DNA of 64,000 nucleotides from JACKIC01 sp964543795 (GTDB lineage Bacteria > Planctomycetota > UBA1135 > UBA2386). The notes under the pieces were generated by a model. That model was not told where the DNA came from. It did not search any database and saw nothing but the letters and a program-made list of their open reading frames with translations. This document shows, piece by piece, positions 27,608-35,967 of this stretch; the stretch's first letter is position 1; every line of letters starts with the position of its first letter. Where the stretch lies: the NCBI GenBank assembly GCA_964543795.1, contig CAZIZN010000003.1:62001-126000 (forward strand). Direction: 5' to 3'. The position numbers were made by a program, and so were the translations under genes.

Positions 27608-28635
27608 GACGCGACTCCGGCTGGCGCGACCGCACCCTCGGCCATCGCCGCGAACGCCGCCGCCAGCCGCTCCGGATCGGGGTAGTAGGCCCGTTCGAGC
27701 ACCCCGCTCGACGGCATGCCGCGGTCCGGGAACTGGATGCGCTGCGGTGCGGCGACGAGCGCGTCGAAGGCGCGCTCGGCGACGGCGGCGCAGACCTCGG
27801 CGGCGAACCCGCCGAACGGGAAGTCGTAGTCGACCACGCAGAGCCGCCCCGTCCGTCGCACCGAGGCGACGATCGTCTCGAGGTCCAGCGGCTTGATGGT
27901 GCGCGGATCGATGAGGTCGACGTCGAGCCCGTGCCGCTCGATCGCGGTCAGCGCGTGGATCGCGGCCAGCGAACTGGCGACCACCGTCAGCCGCTCGCCG
28001 CGGTGCAACACGTTCGCCTTGCCGAGCGGCAGCGTGTAGAGCTCGGCCGGCACGTCGCCGGTGTTCTTGTAGAGCCAGCGGTGTTCGAGGAAGAGCACCG
28101 GCGAATCGTCGGCGACCGCGGCCAGGAACAGGCCCTTGGCGTCGTAGGGGGTCGCGGGCGTCACCACCTTGAGGCCCGGGATGTGCGCGAACCAGCCGTG
28201 CAGGGTCTGGCTGTGTTGCGCACCGCAACCCCAGCCGCGACCGACGATCGCCCGGATCACGAGCGGCACGCGCGCCTGCCGGTCGAACATGTCCTCCCAC
28301 TTGGCGACGTAGTTGACGAGCTGGTCCATCGCCGTGAGCAGGAAGTCGACGCGAAGGTGCACGTGGATCGGCCGCAGGCCCGAGAGTGCCGCGCCGAGCG
28401 CCACGCCGGTCATGGCGTTCTCCGAGATCGGCGTGCCGAGCACGCGGTCCCCGTGGCGGAGGTCGCTCATCGACCCGAACACCCCGAACCGGTCGTCGGC
28501 GTCGAGCCCGATCGCGAACACGCGCGGATCGTTGCCGAGCGCCTGGTCGATGCCCTCGCGCATGGCCTCGCAGAAGGTGATGCGGCGGCCGCCGGTCGGC
28601 GCGGCATAGTTGCTGTCGAATCGGCTCCAGGGCAT
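27604..28635 (-). CDS. TPP-dependent dehydrogenase/transketolase-like E1 beta subunit
   Basis: 343 residues, the length of E1 beta in pyruvate, acetoin and branched-chain dehydrogenases. RITFCEAMREGIDQAL, the TPP-site Glu in TPISENAMTGVALGAALSG, and IVGRGWGCGAQHSQTLHGWFAHIPGLKVVTPATPYDAKGL are the family's landmarks. The C-terminal domain has VVASSLAAIHAL and VDLIDPRTIKPLDLETI. With the alpha subunit it should form an alpha2beta2 TPP enzyme that decarboxylates a 2-oxo acid or transfers a two-carbon unit. No lipoyl E2 or E3 gene is near, so the acceptor may differ from a classical dehydrogenase. Two bases separate it from the alpha gene. Confidence 0.88.
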   Translation of the reverse strand: MPWSRFDSNYAAPTGGRRITFCEAMREGIDQALGNDPRVFAIGLDADDRFGVFGSMSDLRHGDRVLGTPISENAMTGVALGAALSGLRPIHVHLRVDFLLTAMDQLVNYVAKWEDMFDRQARVPLVIRAIVGRGWGCGAQHSQTLHGWFAHIPGLKVVTPATPYDAKGLFLAAVADDSPVLFLEHRWLYKNTGDVPAELYTLPLGKANVLHRGERLTVVASSLAAIHALTAIERHGLDVDLIDPRTIKPLDLETIVASVRRTGRLCVVDYDFPFGGFAAEVCAAVAERAFDALVAAPQRIQFPDRGMPSSGVLERAYYPDPERLAAAFAAMAEGAVAPAGVAS

Positions 28636-28637
28636 GG

Positions 28638-29591
28638 TCAGCGGGCCTCCAGCAGGTCGGGGGTCGGGAACGGCGAGCGGGCGGCGAACGCGACGGCGCC
28701 GTCGATCTCGCGTTCGATCTCGTCGTGGATCGCCAGCAGTTCGGCGGGGGTGGCGACGTGGGCGGCGAGCAGCTGTCGCTCGAGCCTGGCGATCGGACAG
28801 TCGCGGGCCGGGTCGATCGCGTTCTCCGGCAGGTCGCAGCGGTCCGGACCCTGGTGCTTCATCCAGCGCCTGGTGAGGCAGTGCAGGAACACGGGGCCGC
28901 CGCCGGCCCGGATGCCCTGCACGGCCTCGCCGGCCGCGGCGTGCACGGCGAGCACGTCGGTGCCGTCGACGACGACGGCGGGCAGGAACTGACGCGCCAG
29001 CCCGGCGATGTCGAAGGCCGCGTGCGCGCTCTTGGGCATCACGTTCGACCAGCCGTTGTCCTCGCAGACGAACAGCACCGGCAGACGGCGCAGCGCCGCG
29101 AAGTTCAGGCTCTCGTGGAACACGCCCGCATTGGTCGCCGCGTCCCCGAACCAGGACACGCCGAGGAAGTCGCGCGCGCCGAGCGCGCTGGCCAGCCCCG
29201 CGCCGACTCCCAGCGCGATGCCGCCGCCGACGATCGCCGAGCTGCCCGGCAGGCCGCGCTCGACGTCGATGAGGTGCATGGAGCCGCCGAAGCCGTGCGA
29301 GCAGCCGGTCGTGCGGCCGTAGAGCTCGGCCATGAGCCGCGGCAGCGGCAGGCCCTTCGCCAGCGCGGGGCCGTGCGTGCGATGCCCCAGGAACAACTTG
29401 TCCGCGTCGGTCAGGTGGCGGCACACGCCCGCGGCGACGGCCTCCTGCCCGATGCAGAGGTGCACCGGCGTCTCCATCACGTCGGTCCGGTAGAGCCTGG
29501 CGATGCGTTCGCTCGCCTGGCGGATGAGGCGCATGCGACGCAGCAGCCAGAGGCCGTCGTCACGCCGGATCGTGCGTGGACCGTGGGTCAT
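28638..29591 (-). CDS. TPP-dependent dehydrogenase E1 alpha subunit
   Basis: 317 residues. The entry block is PVHLCIGQEAVAAGVC, then FLGHRTHGPALAKG and GGSMHLIDVERGLPGSSAIVGGGIALGVGAG; the TPP/Mg site is WFGDAATNAGVFHESLNFAALRRLPVLFVCEDN, where the usual GDG is GDA. These match acetoin/pyruvate dehydrogenase E1 alpha. Gene order alpha then beta, with the heptose kinase directly upstream (ATGA overlap), places the pair inside a sugar pathway instead of central metabolism. An acyloin or branched-sugar forming role is an inference. Confidence 0.88.
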   Translation of the reverse strand: MTHGPRTIRRDDGLWLLRRMRLIRQASERIARLYRTDVMETPVHLCIGQEAVAAGVCRHLTDADKLFLGHRTHGPALAKGLPLPRLMAELYGRTTGCSHGFGGSMHLIDVERGLPGSSAIVGGGIALGVGAGLASALGARDFLGVSWFGDAATNAGVFHESLNFAALRRLPVLFVCEDNGWSNVMPKSAHAAFDIAGLARQFLPAVVVDGTDVLAVHAAAGEAVQGIRAGGGPVFLHCLTRRWMKHQGPDRCDLPENAIDPARDCPIARLERQLLAAHVATPAELLAIHDEIEREIDGAVAFAARSPFPTPDLLEAR

Positions 29592-30724
29592 CGGATCACC
29601 TGGGTTGCGGTGCGTGGGGCGTCGGCCTCGGCGCTCGGATACGGGATCGGCCACGGCGACGCCGTCGGCGTGGGCGCGAACTCGCGGAAGGCGCGGACGG
29701 ACTGCCGCTGGCGCGCGTCGGCCGCGGCGGAGAAGTCCTCCTCCCGGCTGTAGAAGAGGATCTGGCTGCCGCCCGTCTCGAAGCGGAACGGCACGTGCAC
29801 GAGGTCGTCGAGGGCGGCGGCCACCGCCGCCTGCCGCGCCGGCGGCACGAACAGCAGCAGGAATCCGCCGCCGCCGGCCCCGGTGATCTTGCCGCCGATC
29901 GCGCCGGCCGCGCGCGCACGCGCGTAGAGTTCGTCGACCTCGCTGGTGCTGACGTCCTTGCCGAGGCTGCGCTTCTGGGCCCACGCCTCGTCGAGCAGCT
30001 GGCCGAACTCCTCGATCGGACGGTCGCTGGCGATCACCTCGATGCTCTCGTCGACGAGGTCGCGCAGCACCCGCAGCTGGCGGCGCTTGCTGGCGAGGTC
30101 GGTCACGTAGGCCGACGCCACGGTCGAAGCGGTCCGCACGATGCCCGTGTAGAACAGCATCAGGTGATCGTCGAGTTCGTCGATCCGACTCTGCCGCACG
30201 ACGACCGGCGCGACGTGGATCTGGCCGCTCGGGGCGAACGTGATCTTGTTGAAGCCGCCGTGCGCGGCGGCGGCCTGGTCCTGCGAGCCGACCGTCTCGC
30301 CGAGCAGCTCCTGCTCGACGTAGATCGCCTCGCTCATCAACTCCTGCCGGCCGACCATGCGCCCCTGGAGCGCGTGCATGGCGTGCAGCAGCCCGACCGT
30401 GAAGGCCGAGCTCGACCCCATGCCGCTGCGCGCCGGCAGGTCGCCGACGTGGTGCACCTCGAGACCCCGTTCGAAGCCGAACCAGCCGATCAGCGCGCGC
30501 ACCACGGGATGCTCGATGTCGCCGACCTCGCTGACGTTCTCGACCTTCGACCAGACGATCCGGAAGCGATGCTCGAAGAACGGCGGCAGGTGGCGGATCG
30601 ACAGGTAGCAGTACTTGTCGATCGTCGTCGACAGCACGGCCCCGCCGTGCTGTCGGTACCAGCCGGGGTAGTCGGTGCCGCCGCCGAAGAACGAGATGCG
30701 GAAGGGAGTCCGGCTGATGATCAT
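29588..30724 (-). CDS. hddA: GHMP-family sugar kinase, D-glycero-D-manno-heptose 7-phosphate kinase-like
   Basis: 378 residues. The opening ISRTPFRISFFGGGTDYPGW and VLSTTIDKYCYLSIR are the family signature of HddA-type kinases, the ATP loop is LPARSGMGSSSAFTVGLLHAM, and the third GHMP motif is KITGAGGGGFLLLF. HddA makes heptose 1,7-bisphosphate of the alpha (GDP-heptose) branch. The next gene upstream carries the following two steps, so the assignment fits the pathway. Fucose/galactose-type GHMP kinases share the fold. Its start overlaps the upstream stop as ATGA. Confidence 0.85.
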   Translation of the reverse strand: MIISRTPFRISFFGGGTDYPGWYRQHGGAVLSTTIDKYCYLSIRHLPPFFEHRFRIVWSKVENVSEVGDIEHPVVRALIGWFGFERGLEVHHVGDLPARSGMGSSSAFTVGLLHAMHALQGRMVGRQELMSEAIYVEQELLGETVGSQDQAAAAHGGFNKITFAPSGQIHVAPVVVRQSRIDELDDHLMLFYTGIVRTASTVASAYVTDLASKRRQLRVLRDLVDESIEVIASDRPIEEFGQLLDEAWAQKRSLGKDVSTSEVDELYARARAAGAIGGKITGAGGGGFLLLFVPPARQAAVAAALDDLVHVPFRFETGGSQILFYSREEDFSAAADARQRQSVRAFREFAPTPTASPWPIPYPSAEADAPRTATQVIR

Positions 30725-32100
30725 CGATTCGCCTCCACGGCGGCGAGTTGCTCGAGGTCGTCGACGACCACGTCGGGTTCGCATTCGCCCTCGAGCTCGG
30801 TGTCGCGCCCGTAGCCCGTGCGCACGAGCGCGGTGCGCGCGCCGCGGCGCCTGCCGAGTTCCACGTCGCACGACTTGTCGCCGACGACGAGGCACTGCGA
30901 CGGCGCGCAACCGACCTCGTCGATCGCCGCGTCGAGCAGCTGCGGCTCGGGCTTGCGGCAGGCACAGCGCTCCTCGGGCCGGTGCGTGCAGCAGTGCACG
31001 CTGCGCACGCGGATGCCGTGCACGGCGAGCTGGCGGAGCACCTCGGCGTTGACCTCGGCCATCGCGGCCGCGGTGAAGAAGCCCCGGCCGACGCCGGACT
31101 GGTTGCTGACGATGACGATCTCGTAGCCGCGCTGCTGGAAGCTCCGCAGCCCCTCGACGACGCCGGGCAGCAGCTCGACGCCCGCGGGATCCGCGAGGTA
31201 GTGCCGTTCGACGATCAGCGTGCCGTCGCGGTCGGCGACCAGCAGCCTGCGCGCGGCCGCCGCGGCGCCGGGCAACGCGGCGAAGAACGACTCGGCCCGC
31301 GCGAGGTCCTCGGGCACGCCGATGTCGAGGAACGGCGCTTCGACGACGAACGCGCGCAGCGCGCCGACCGCGGCGAGCAGCGGCAGCACGTCGCGCTCGA
31401 GCGAGCGCGGCTGCCCCGCCGGCAGCGCCTCCAGCACGGCGCGAGGCAGCCAGCAGATGCCCGAATGGATCGGCCCCGGCGCCGCGCTCCCGTCCTTCTC
31501 CCGGAAGGCCCTCACCGCTCCGTCCGCGTGCAGGTCGAGCCGGCCGTAGCGCCGCGCGTCGCCGACCTGCACGGCCGCGAGGTGCGCGACGGTCGCCGCG
31601 GCGCGGGCGGCGGCGACGAAGCCGCCGAGGTCCAGGCCGCAGAAGGTGTCGCCGTTGACCACGAGCACACCCTCGGCGCCCTCGCCGACGAACGGCAAGG
31701 CGTGCCGCAGGGCGCCGGCGGTGCCGAGCGGCTCGGGCTCGCGCGAGCAGGTGATCGTCATGGCTCCGCAGCGGGCGCCGAGCGCGGCGGGGACCTGCTC
31801 TCCGAGGTGTCCGGTGCACACGACGGCGTGTTCGCATCCCGCCGCCGCGAGCTGCTGCAGCACGCGGCGGACGAACGGCGCGCCGCCGACGTCGGCCAGG
31901 GGCTTGGGGCGATCGCTCAGCACCCCGCGCAGGCGCGTGCCGAGGCCGCCGGCCAGCACCAACGCGGTGAACGGCGCCGCCGGGACGGGCCCGCCTTGCC
32001 GCTGCCAGGTTGCGTGTGGTCGCGCCGCCGCCAAGTCGATCCTCTCCGGTCCCACGTGGAACCGATGCCACCGCGCTATCGGCGGCGGCGGCGAGGGCAC
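30721..32100 (-). CDS. Fused sugar-nucleotidyltransferase and HAD heptose bisphosphatase (HddC-GmhB type)
   Basis: 459 residues. The first domain (about 40-275) is a nucleotidyltransferase: TALVLAGGLGTRLRGVLSDRPKPLADVGG, VVNGDTFCGLDL and the late FLDIGVPEDLARAESFF. The second domain (about 285-455) is a HAD phosphatase of GmhB type: VADRDGTLIVERHYLADPAG, VIVSNQSGVGRGFF, a zinc loop CCTHRPEERCACRKP with its Cys/His ligands, and CLVVGDKSCDVELGRRRGA. Joined to the kinase that follows, the two genes cover kinase, phosphatase and nucleotidyltransferase steps of GDP-D-glycero-alpha-D-manno-heptose synthesis; the isomerase GmhA is not in the window. The N-terminal 40 residues are unlike either family, so the true start may be later. 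Confidence 0.87.
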   Translation of the reverse strand: MPSPPPPIARWHRFHVGPERIDLAAARPHATWQRQGGPVPAAPFTALVLAGGLGTRLRGVLSDRPKPLADVGGAPFVRRVLQQLAAAGCEHAVVCTGHLGEQVPAALGARCGAMTITCSREPEPLGTAGALRHALPFVGEGAEGVLVVNGDTFCGLDLGGFVAAARAAATVAHLAAVQVGDARRYGRLDLHADGAVRAFREKDGSAAPGPIHSGICWLPRAVLEALPAGQPRSLERDVLPLLAAVGALRAFVVEAPFLDIGVPEDLARAESFFAALPGAAAAARRLLVADRDGTLIVERHYLADPAGVELLPGVVEGLRSFQQRGYEIVIVSNQSGVGRGFFTAAAMAEVNAEVLRQLAVHGIRVRSVHCCTHRPEERCACRKPEPQLLDAAIDEVGCAPSQCLVVGDKSCDVELGRRRGARTALVRTGYGRDTELEGECEPDVVVDDLEQLAAVEANR

Positions 32101-32109
32101 TTGAACGGG

Positions 32110-33072
32110 CTAGGCGGGCAGCAGCGCGCGGACCGTCGCGAGATCGACGTTCGCGCCGCAGAGCACCACCGCGGCGCGGCGTCCTCGCCGGTTCGCATCG
32201 GCGCGGCACGCCGCGATCGCCACCGCCGCTGCCCCCTCGGCGAGCAGGCGCCCCTCGCGCAGCGTCGCGACCATCGCCGCCGCGATCGCCGCTTCGTCGA
32301 CTTCGAGGTAGCGGTCGACGAGATCGCGGCAGAGTCCGAACGTGATGGCACCCGGTTCGACGCCGCCGGCCGTGCTGTCCGAGAGCGTCGGACCGCACGG
32401 CACGTCGACGATGGCGCCCGCGCGCACGCACTCCGCCATCGCGGGGGACGCCGCGGGCGAGCAGGCCACCACCTCGAGGTCCGGCCGGTGGGCCTTGGCG
32501 TAGGCCGCCATGCCGGCGATCAGCCCGCCGCCGCCGAGTGCCACGTAGAGCACTTCGACCGCCGGCCAATCGGCCAGCAGTTCGACGGCGACCGTGCCCT
32601 GCCCCGCGACGACGACGGGATCGTTGTACGGCGACAGGTAGGTGCGACCGCTCCGGGCCGCCTGCCGGCGCGCCTCCTGTTCGGCCTCGACGCAGTCGTC
32701 GCCGAACACCTCCACCTGGGCGCCGGCCGCGGCGATGCGCTCCCGCTTCTTCGCCGGCGTCGTCGCGGGCACGAGCACGCGAGCCGGCACGCCGAGCGCG
32801 CGCGCCGCCGCGGCGGTGCCCAGGCCGTGGTTGCCCGACGAGGCGGCGACCACGCCGCGCGCCGCGACGGCCGGCGGCAGACTGCGCAGCGCGTACGTCG
32901 CGCCGCGGAACTTGAAGGAGCCCGTGTGCTGCAGGCTCTCGAGCTTGAGGCGCACGTCGGTCCCCGGCTCGTCGGCGAGCCAGGGGGCCGCGACCAGCGG
33001 CGTGTGCACCACGTGCGGCCGCAGCGCCGCCGCGGCACGTTCCACGGCGCGAGCGAGGTCCTGGGCGCGCAT
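32110..33072 (-). CDS. PLP-dependent threonine/serine dehydratase-like enzyme
   Basis: 320 residues of fold type II. The PLP Lys is in LESLQHTGSFKFRGA, the phosphate-binding loop is ALGGGGLIAGMA, and AASSGNHGLGTAAAARALG is the substrate-binding SSGNH block. The length matches catabolic threonine dehydratase or serine racemase, without the C-terminal ACT domain of biosynthetic IlvA. It may give 2-oxobutyrate or pyruvate, which are natural substrates for the E1 pair encoded four genes later in the same direction; that link is inferred. It lies nine bases before the fused heptose gene and six after the hypothetical protein gene. Confidence 0.85.
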   Translation of the reverse strand: MRAQDLARAVERAAAALRPHVVHTPLVAAPWLADEPGTDVRLKLESLQHTGSFKFRGATYALRSLPPAVAARGVVAASSGNHGLGTAAAARALGVPARVLVPATTPAKKRERIAAAGAQVEVFGDDCVEAEQEARRQAARSGRTYLSPYNDPVVVAGQGTVAVELLADWPAVEVLYVALGGGGLIAGMAAYAKAHRPDLEVVACSPAASPAMAECVRAGAIVDVPCGPTLSDSTAGGVEPGAITFGLCRDLVDRYLEVDEAAIAAAMVATLREGRLLAEGAAAVAIAACRADANRRGRRAAVVLCGANVDLATVRALLPA

Positions 33073-33078
33073 GTGCGC

Positions 33079-34236
33079 CTACCGCGGCGCGCCGGGCAGT
33101 CCGGCGAACGGATCGCCCTGCAGCGGATCGATGCGCAGCGCCTCGCCGGCCGCCGGCCGGAACAAGGCACCCGACCAGCTCAGCGAGGCGCCCTGCCGCC
33201 CGCTCGCGCGCAGCTGCGTCTCGTGCACGGAGGCTTCGAGGCCGTCGGTCGCGACGCCGGCGACGGCGGCGGCCGGTCCGGTGCGCGGCGCGAGCAGGAA
33301 GGCCGCGCGGTGGCCGGGCTCGACCACGGTCTCGCCCCACGGCTGCTGCCAGCGCACCGCCCGGTCGCCGGTGACGAGCAGTTCGACGCGGCCCGGCCGC
33401 CCCTCGCCGTCGTCGATCCGCTGCAGCGTGATCACCGCCCGTCCCGGCGTCACGGCTTCGGCGGGATCGCCCGCGACCACGAGCATCGACCCGTCGGGCA
33501 GTCGCAGGCGGTGTTCGCGCTGCCAGCACTCGAGCCGCACCCGGGTGAGCCGGTGCAGGTCGAGTTCGCAGACGGCGGGGGTCGAGGCCGAGACCCGCAG
33601 GCCGGTCGGGCCGTATGCCATGAGACGGCCGCTGCGGTGCAGCAGCAGCGCGAACTGCCCCGTCTGGCGGATCTCGGCCTCGTGCCCGGCCGACAGCGTC
33701 TCGAAGGCGTCCCAGTGGTAGAGCGGCACGAACGGCTCGGCGGCGGCGCTGCGCACCCAGACGCGATCGCTGACGCGGACCAGCAGACAGAGTTCGGGCG
33801 AGTCGGGCAGCGGCTCGCGCGCGCGCCGCATCAGCCAGGTCGGCCAGGCCGTCGGCGGCAGCGCGGCCGGCAGCTGCAGCGGCGGTGCGCCGGCCGCCGG
33901 ATCGCCCGCCGTCGGATAGGCGCCGAACAGGCGCATCGGGAAGGTCGGGAAACCCTGGAACTGCGTGGGCCGCAGCGGCTGGCTCCAGACCGGATCGAGC
34001 CGGTCGCGCGGCTCCTCCGGCTCGGGTTGGAACGACGGCAGCGTGACGCGCGGCGCCTGCCGCAAGCGCCCCTGCGGGTCGAACGGACTCGGCGCCGTCG
34101 GGTCGCCGCCCTGCACCTGCGGCGGCTGCCACGGCAGTGCCGGGTCGGGCGGATTCTGGTAGCCGGGCTGCCCCGCCTGCGCCGCGACGGCGGCCGCGAG
34201 GCAGAGGCCGAACAGACTGGGGACGACGGGGTTCAC
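33079..34236 (-). CDS. Exported protein of unknown function
   Basis: 385 residues. A signal peptide (MNPVVPSLFGLCLAAAVAAQA, started by GTG) is followed by a Pro/Gln-rich stretch of about 60 residues. The rest is beta-rich (VCELDLHRLTRVRLECWQRE, GRAVITLQRIDDGEGRPGRVELLV, VEPGHRAAFLLAPR), with the look of a FecR-like or sandwich domain, but no family is certain. The GTG start overlaps the pfk stop as GTGA. Position between glycolytic and amino acid enzymes gives no clear role. Confidence 0.75.
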   Translation of the reverse strand: MNPVVPSLFGLCLAAAVAAQAGQPGYQNPPDPALPWQPPQVQGGDPTAPSPFDPQGRLRQAPRVTLPSFQPEPEEPRDRLDPVWSQPLRPTQFQGFPTFPMRLFGAYPTAGDPAAGAPPLQLPAALPPTAWPTWLMRRAREPLPDSPELCLLVRVSDRVWVRSAAAEPFVPLYHWDAFETLSAGHEAEIRQTGQFALLLHRSGRLMAYGPTGLRVSASTPAVCELDLHRLTRVRLECWQREHRLRLPDGSMLVVAGDPAEAVTPGRAVITLQRIDDGEGRPGRVELLVTGDRAVRWQQPWGETVVEPGHRAAFLLAPRTGPAAAVAGVATDGLEASVHETQLRASGRQGASLSWSGALFRPAAGEALRIDPLQGDPFAGLPGAPR

Positions 34237-35279
34237 GTGCCTCCGATCGGCAGGAAGAAGGTCTCGTAGCGATCCAGGAACGCATCGGTGAGCGTCTTGC
34301 GCCGCGCCACCGCCGCGGCGATGGGCACCTCGACGATCTCGCCGGCCCGCATCGCCGCCATGAAGCCGAACCGCTGCTCGATGACGAGGCGCGCCGCGCG
34401 CGCACCCAGACGCAGCGCGAAGATGCGGTCGAAGGCGATCGGCTTGCCGGCGCGCTGCAGGTGGCCGAGCACGAGGTGCCGCGCCTCCCAGCCGAGCCGC
34501 TCCTGGATGCGCTGGGCGACGAGCTTCGCCGCGCCGCCGGTCCTGTATTCGCCGAACTCGTCGCGCTCGGTCGACGACAGGCAGACGCCGTTCTCGAACA
34601 CGCGGGCGCCCTCGGCGACGGCGACCACCGCCGACGACGCGCCGCTCGCACGCAGCCGCGCGAGCTTCTCGCAGAGTTCCTCGAGGTGCGCCGGTCGTTC
34701 GGGCACCAGGATGCCCTCGGCGCCCGCCGCGACCCCGGCATAGGCCGTGATCCAGCCGGCGTGCCGGCCCATGCACTCGACCACCATGACGCGGCTGTGC
34801 GACTCCGCCGTGCTGCGCAGGTCGTCCATCGCGCGCGTGGCGATCTCCACGGCCGAGAAGAAGCCGAACGTGAAGTCCGTCGCCTCGAGGTCGTTGTCGA
34901 TGGTCTTCGGGATGCCGACGACCCGCACGCCGTGCTCGCGGTGCAGCCGGTCCGCCGCACCCAGCGTGCCTTCGCCGCCGATCGCGACGAGCGCGTCGAG
35001 ACGGTGGCGCGCGATGGTGGCGAGCACCTTGGGCACCATAGTCCCGGGATCGCGGTAGGGATTGGCGCCGCTGCTGCCGAGCAGCGTGCCGCCGTGGATC
35101 AGCAGGTGCTGGAAGTCGGCGTCGTGCAGCGGCACCGACTCGTCGTCGATGAGACCGCGCCAGCCGTCGGAGAAGCCGATCAGTTCGGCGTGCGCCTGCG
35201 CGAGCCGCCGGCCGAGGCCACAGATCGCGGCGTTGAGACCCGGCGCATCGCCGCCGCCCGTGAGCACTCCCACCCTCAT
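34233..35279 (-). CDS. pfkA: 6-phosphofructokinase, group III type
   Basis: 348 residues. The family landmarks are GVLTGGGDAPGLNAAI, VAIGGEGTLGAADRL, the catalytic block PKTIDNDL and GRHAGWI, then YRTGGAAKLVAQRI and VLGHLQRAGKP. Gly in GGEGT (position 104 in E. coli numbering) together with Lys in PKTIDND is the pairing of ATP-dependent group III enzymes such as those of Streptomyces; pyrophosphate-dependent ones have Asp at the first position. ATP use is therefore predicted. An in-frame GTG two codons upstream (35285) would give the GTGA overlap that is common here, so the start may be VTM instead of M. Confidence 0.92.
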   Translation of the reverse strand: MRVGVLTGGGDAPGLNAAICGLGRRLAQAHAELIGFSDGWRGLIDDESVPLHDADFQHLLIHGGTLLGSSGANPYRDPGTMVPKVLATIARHRLDALVAIGGEGTLGAADRLHREHGVRVVGIPKTIDNDLEATDFTFGFFSAVEIATRAMDDLRSTAESHSRVMVVECMGRHAGWITAYAGVAAGAEGILVPERPAHLEELCEKLARLRASGASSAVVAVAEGARVFENGVCLSSTERDEFGEYRTGGAAKLVAQRIQERLGWEARHLVLGHLQRAGKPIAFDRIFALRLGARAARLVIEQRFGFMAAMRAGEIVEVPIAAAVARRKTLTDAFLDRYETFFLPIGGT

Positions 35280-35281
35280 CG

Positions 35282-35956
35282 TCACGATCCACCCCCCAGA
35301 TGCGTGTCGTCGTCGATCGGATACTTCGGCCCCGTGAACGGTGCCGGCTCCTCCGCCGGCGCGGCGCGCTCGTGGCCCTTGCCGAGCTTGCCCGCGAAGC
35401 CCTGGAACTCCAGTTCGAACTCGACGCGGCCGCCCTCGTGCAGGCGCACGAGTTCGAGGCAGCGGTCGTGCATCGCCTGCCGCAGCCGCTGGCTCGTGGC
35501 CAGGCTCGCCGTGCCTTCGGCGCACTGGAACTGGCCGCGCACGACGATGCGATGCTTGCCCTGCGGTGCGACCTGCACGCGCAGCCGCGTCACCTCGGGC
35601 AGCGCTTCGCCGGCCTTCTGCAGCGCGGCCTCGAGCGCCTCGCGGGCGATGCGCACAACGCCGGCCGGCGTCTCGCTGAGCACGAAGGGCTCGACCGCCG
35701 CGGGCCGGCTGCCGCGCACGAGCCACGCGAAGTTCGCCAGCAGCAGTGCCAGCGCCGCCACGAAGGCGAGCCAGGCCCACCCGGTCTGCAGCGGCAGCAC
35801 GAGCATGCGTTCGACGCCGGCGAACGGCGCCGCGGTCAGACCGACGGCGCCGGGCTGCACGAAGGCGACGACGCTCACGGCCGCGGCGACGTTGGCCGCG
35901 GCGAGGTTGGCGACCAGGAGGAGTCGTCCCGTGAAGCTGCCCCTGCCGTGCGCCAT
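35282..35956 (-). CDS. Two-helix membrane protein, AmaP/Asp23-like
   Basis: 224 residues. Two hydrophobic helices (LLLVANLAAANVAAAVSVVAFV and WAWLAFVAALALLLANFAWLV) near the N-terminus are followed by a soluble domain of about 120 residues (GVVRIAREALEAALQKAG, VTRLRVQVAPQGKHRIVVRGQF). This order resembles the alkaline shock membrane anchor AmaP, which holds Asp23-type proteins at the membrane. The match is by layout, not by a strong motif. It sits 11 bases from accC and two bases from pfk, so it is expressed with them. Confidence 0.6.
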   Translation of the reverse strand: MAHGRGSFTGRLLLVANLAAANVAAAVSVVAFVQPGAVGLTAAPFAGVERMLVLPLQTGWAWLAFVAALALLLANFAWLVRGSRPAAVEPFVLSETPAGVVRIAREALEAALQKAGEALPEVTRLRVQVAPQGKHRIVVRGQFQCAEGTASLATSQRLRQAMHDRCLELVRLHEGGRVEFELEFQGFAGKLGKGHERAAPAEEPAPFTGPKYPIDDDTHLGGGS

Positions 35957-35967
35957 CGCCCGCAGCC

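Noticed and set aside
29588..34960. A 1790-codon open frame on the minus strand
   Set aside because: Only its last 378 codons code for a real protein (the heptose kinase). The rest is Arg/Ala-rich, lies out of frame across five well-supported genes, and is open only because stop codons are rare at this GC content.
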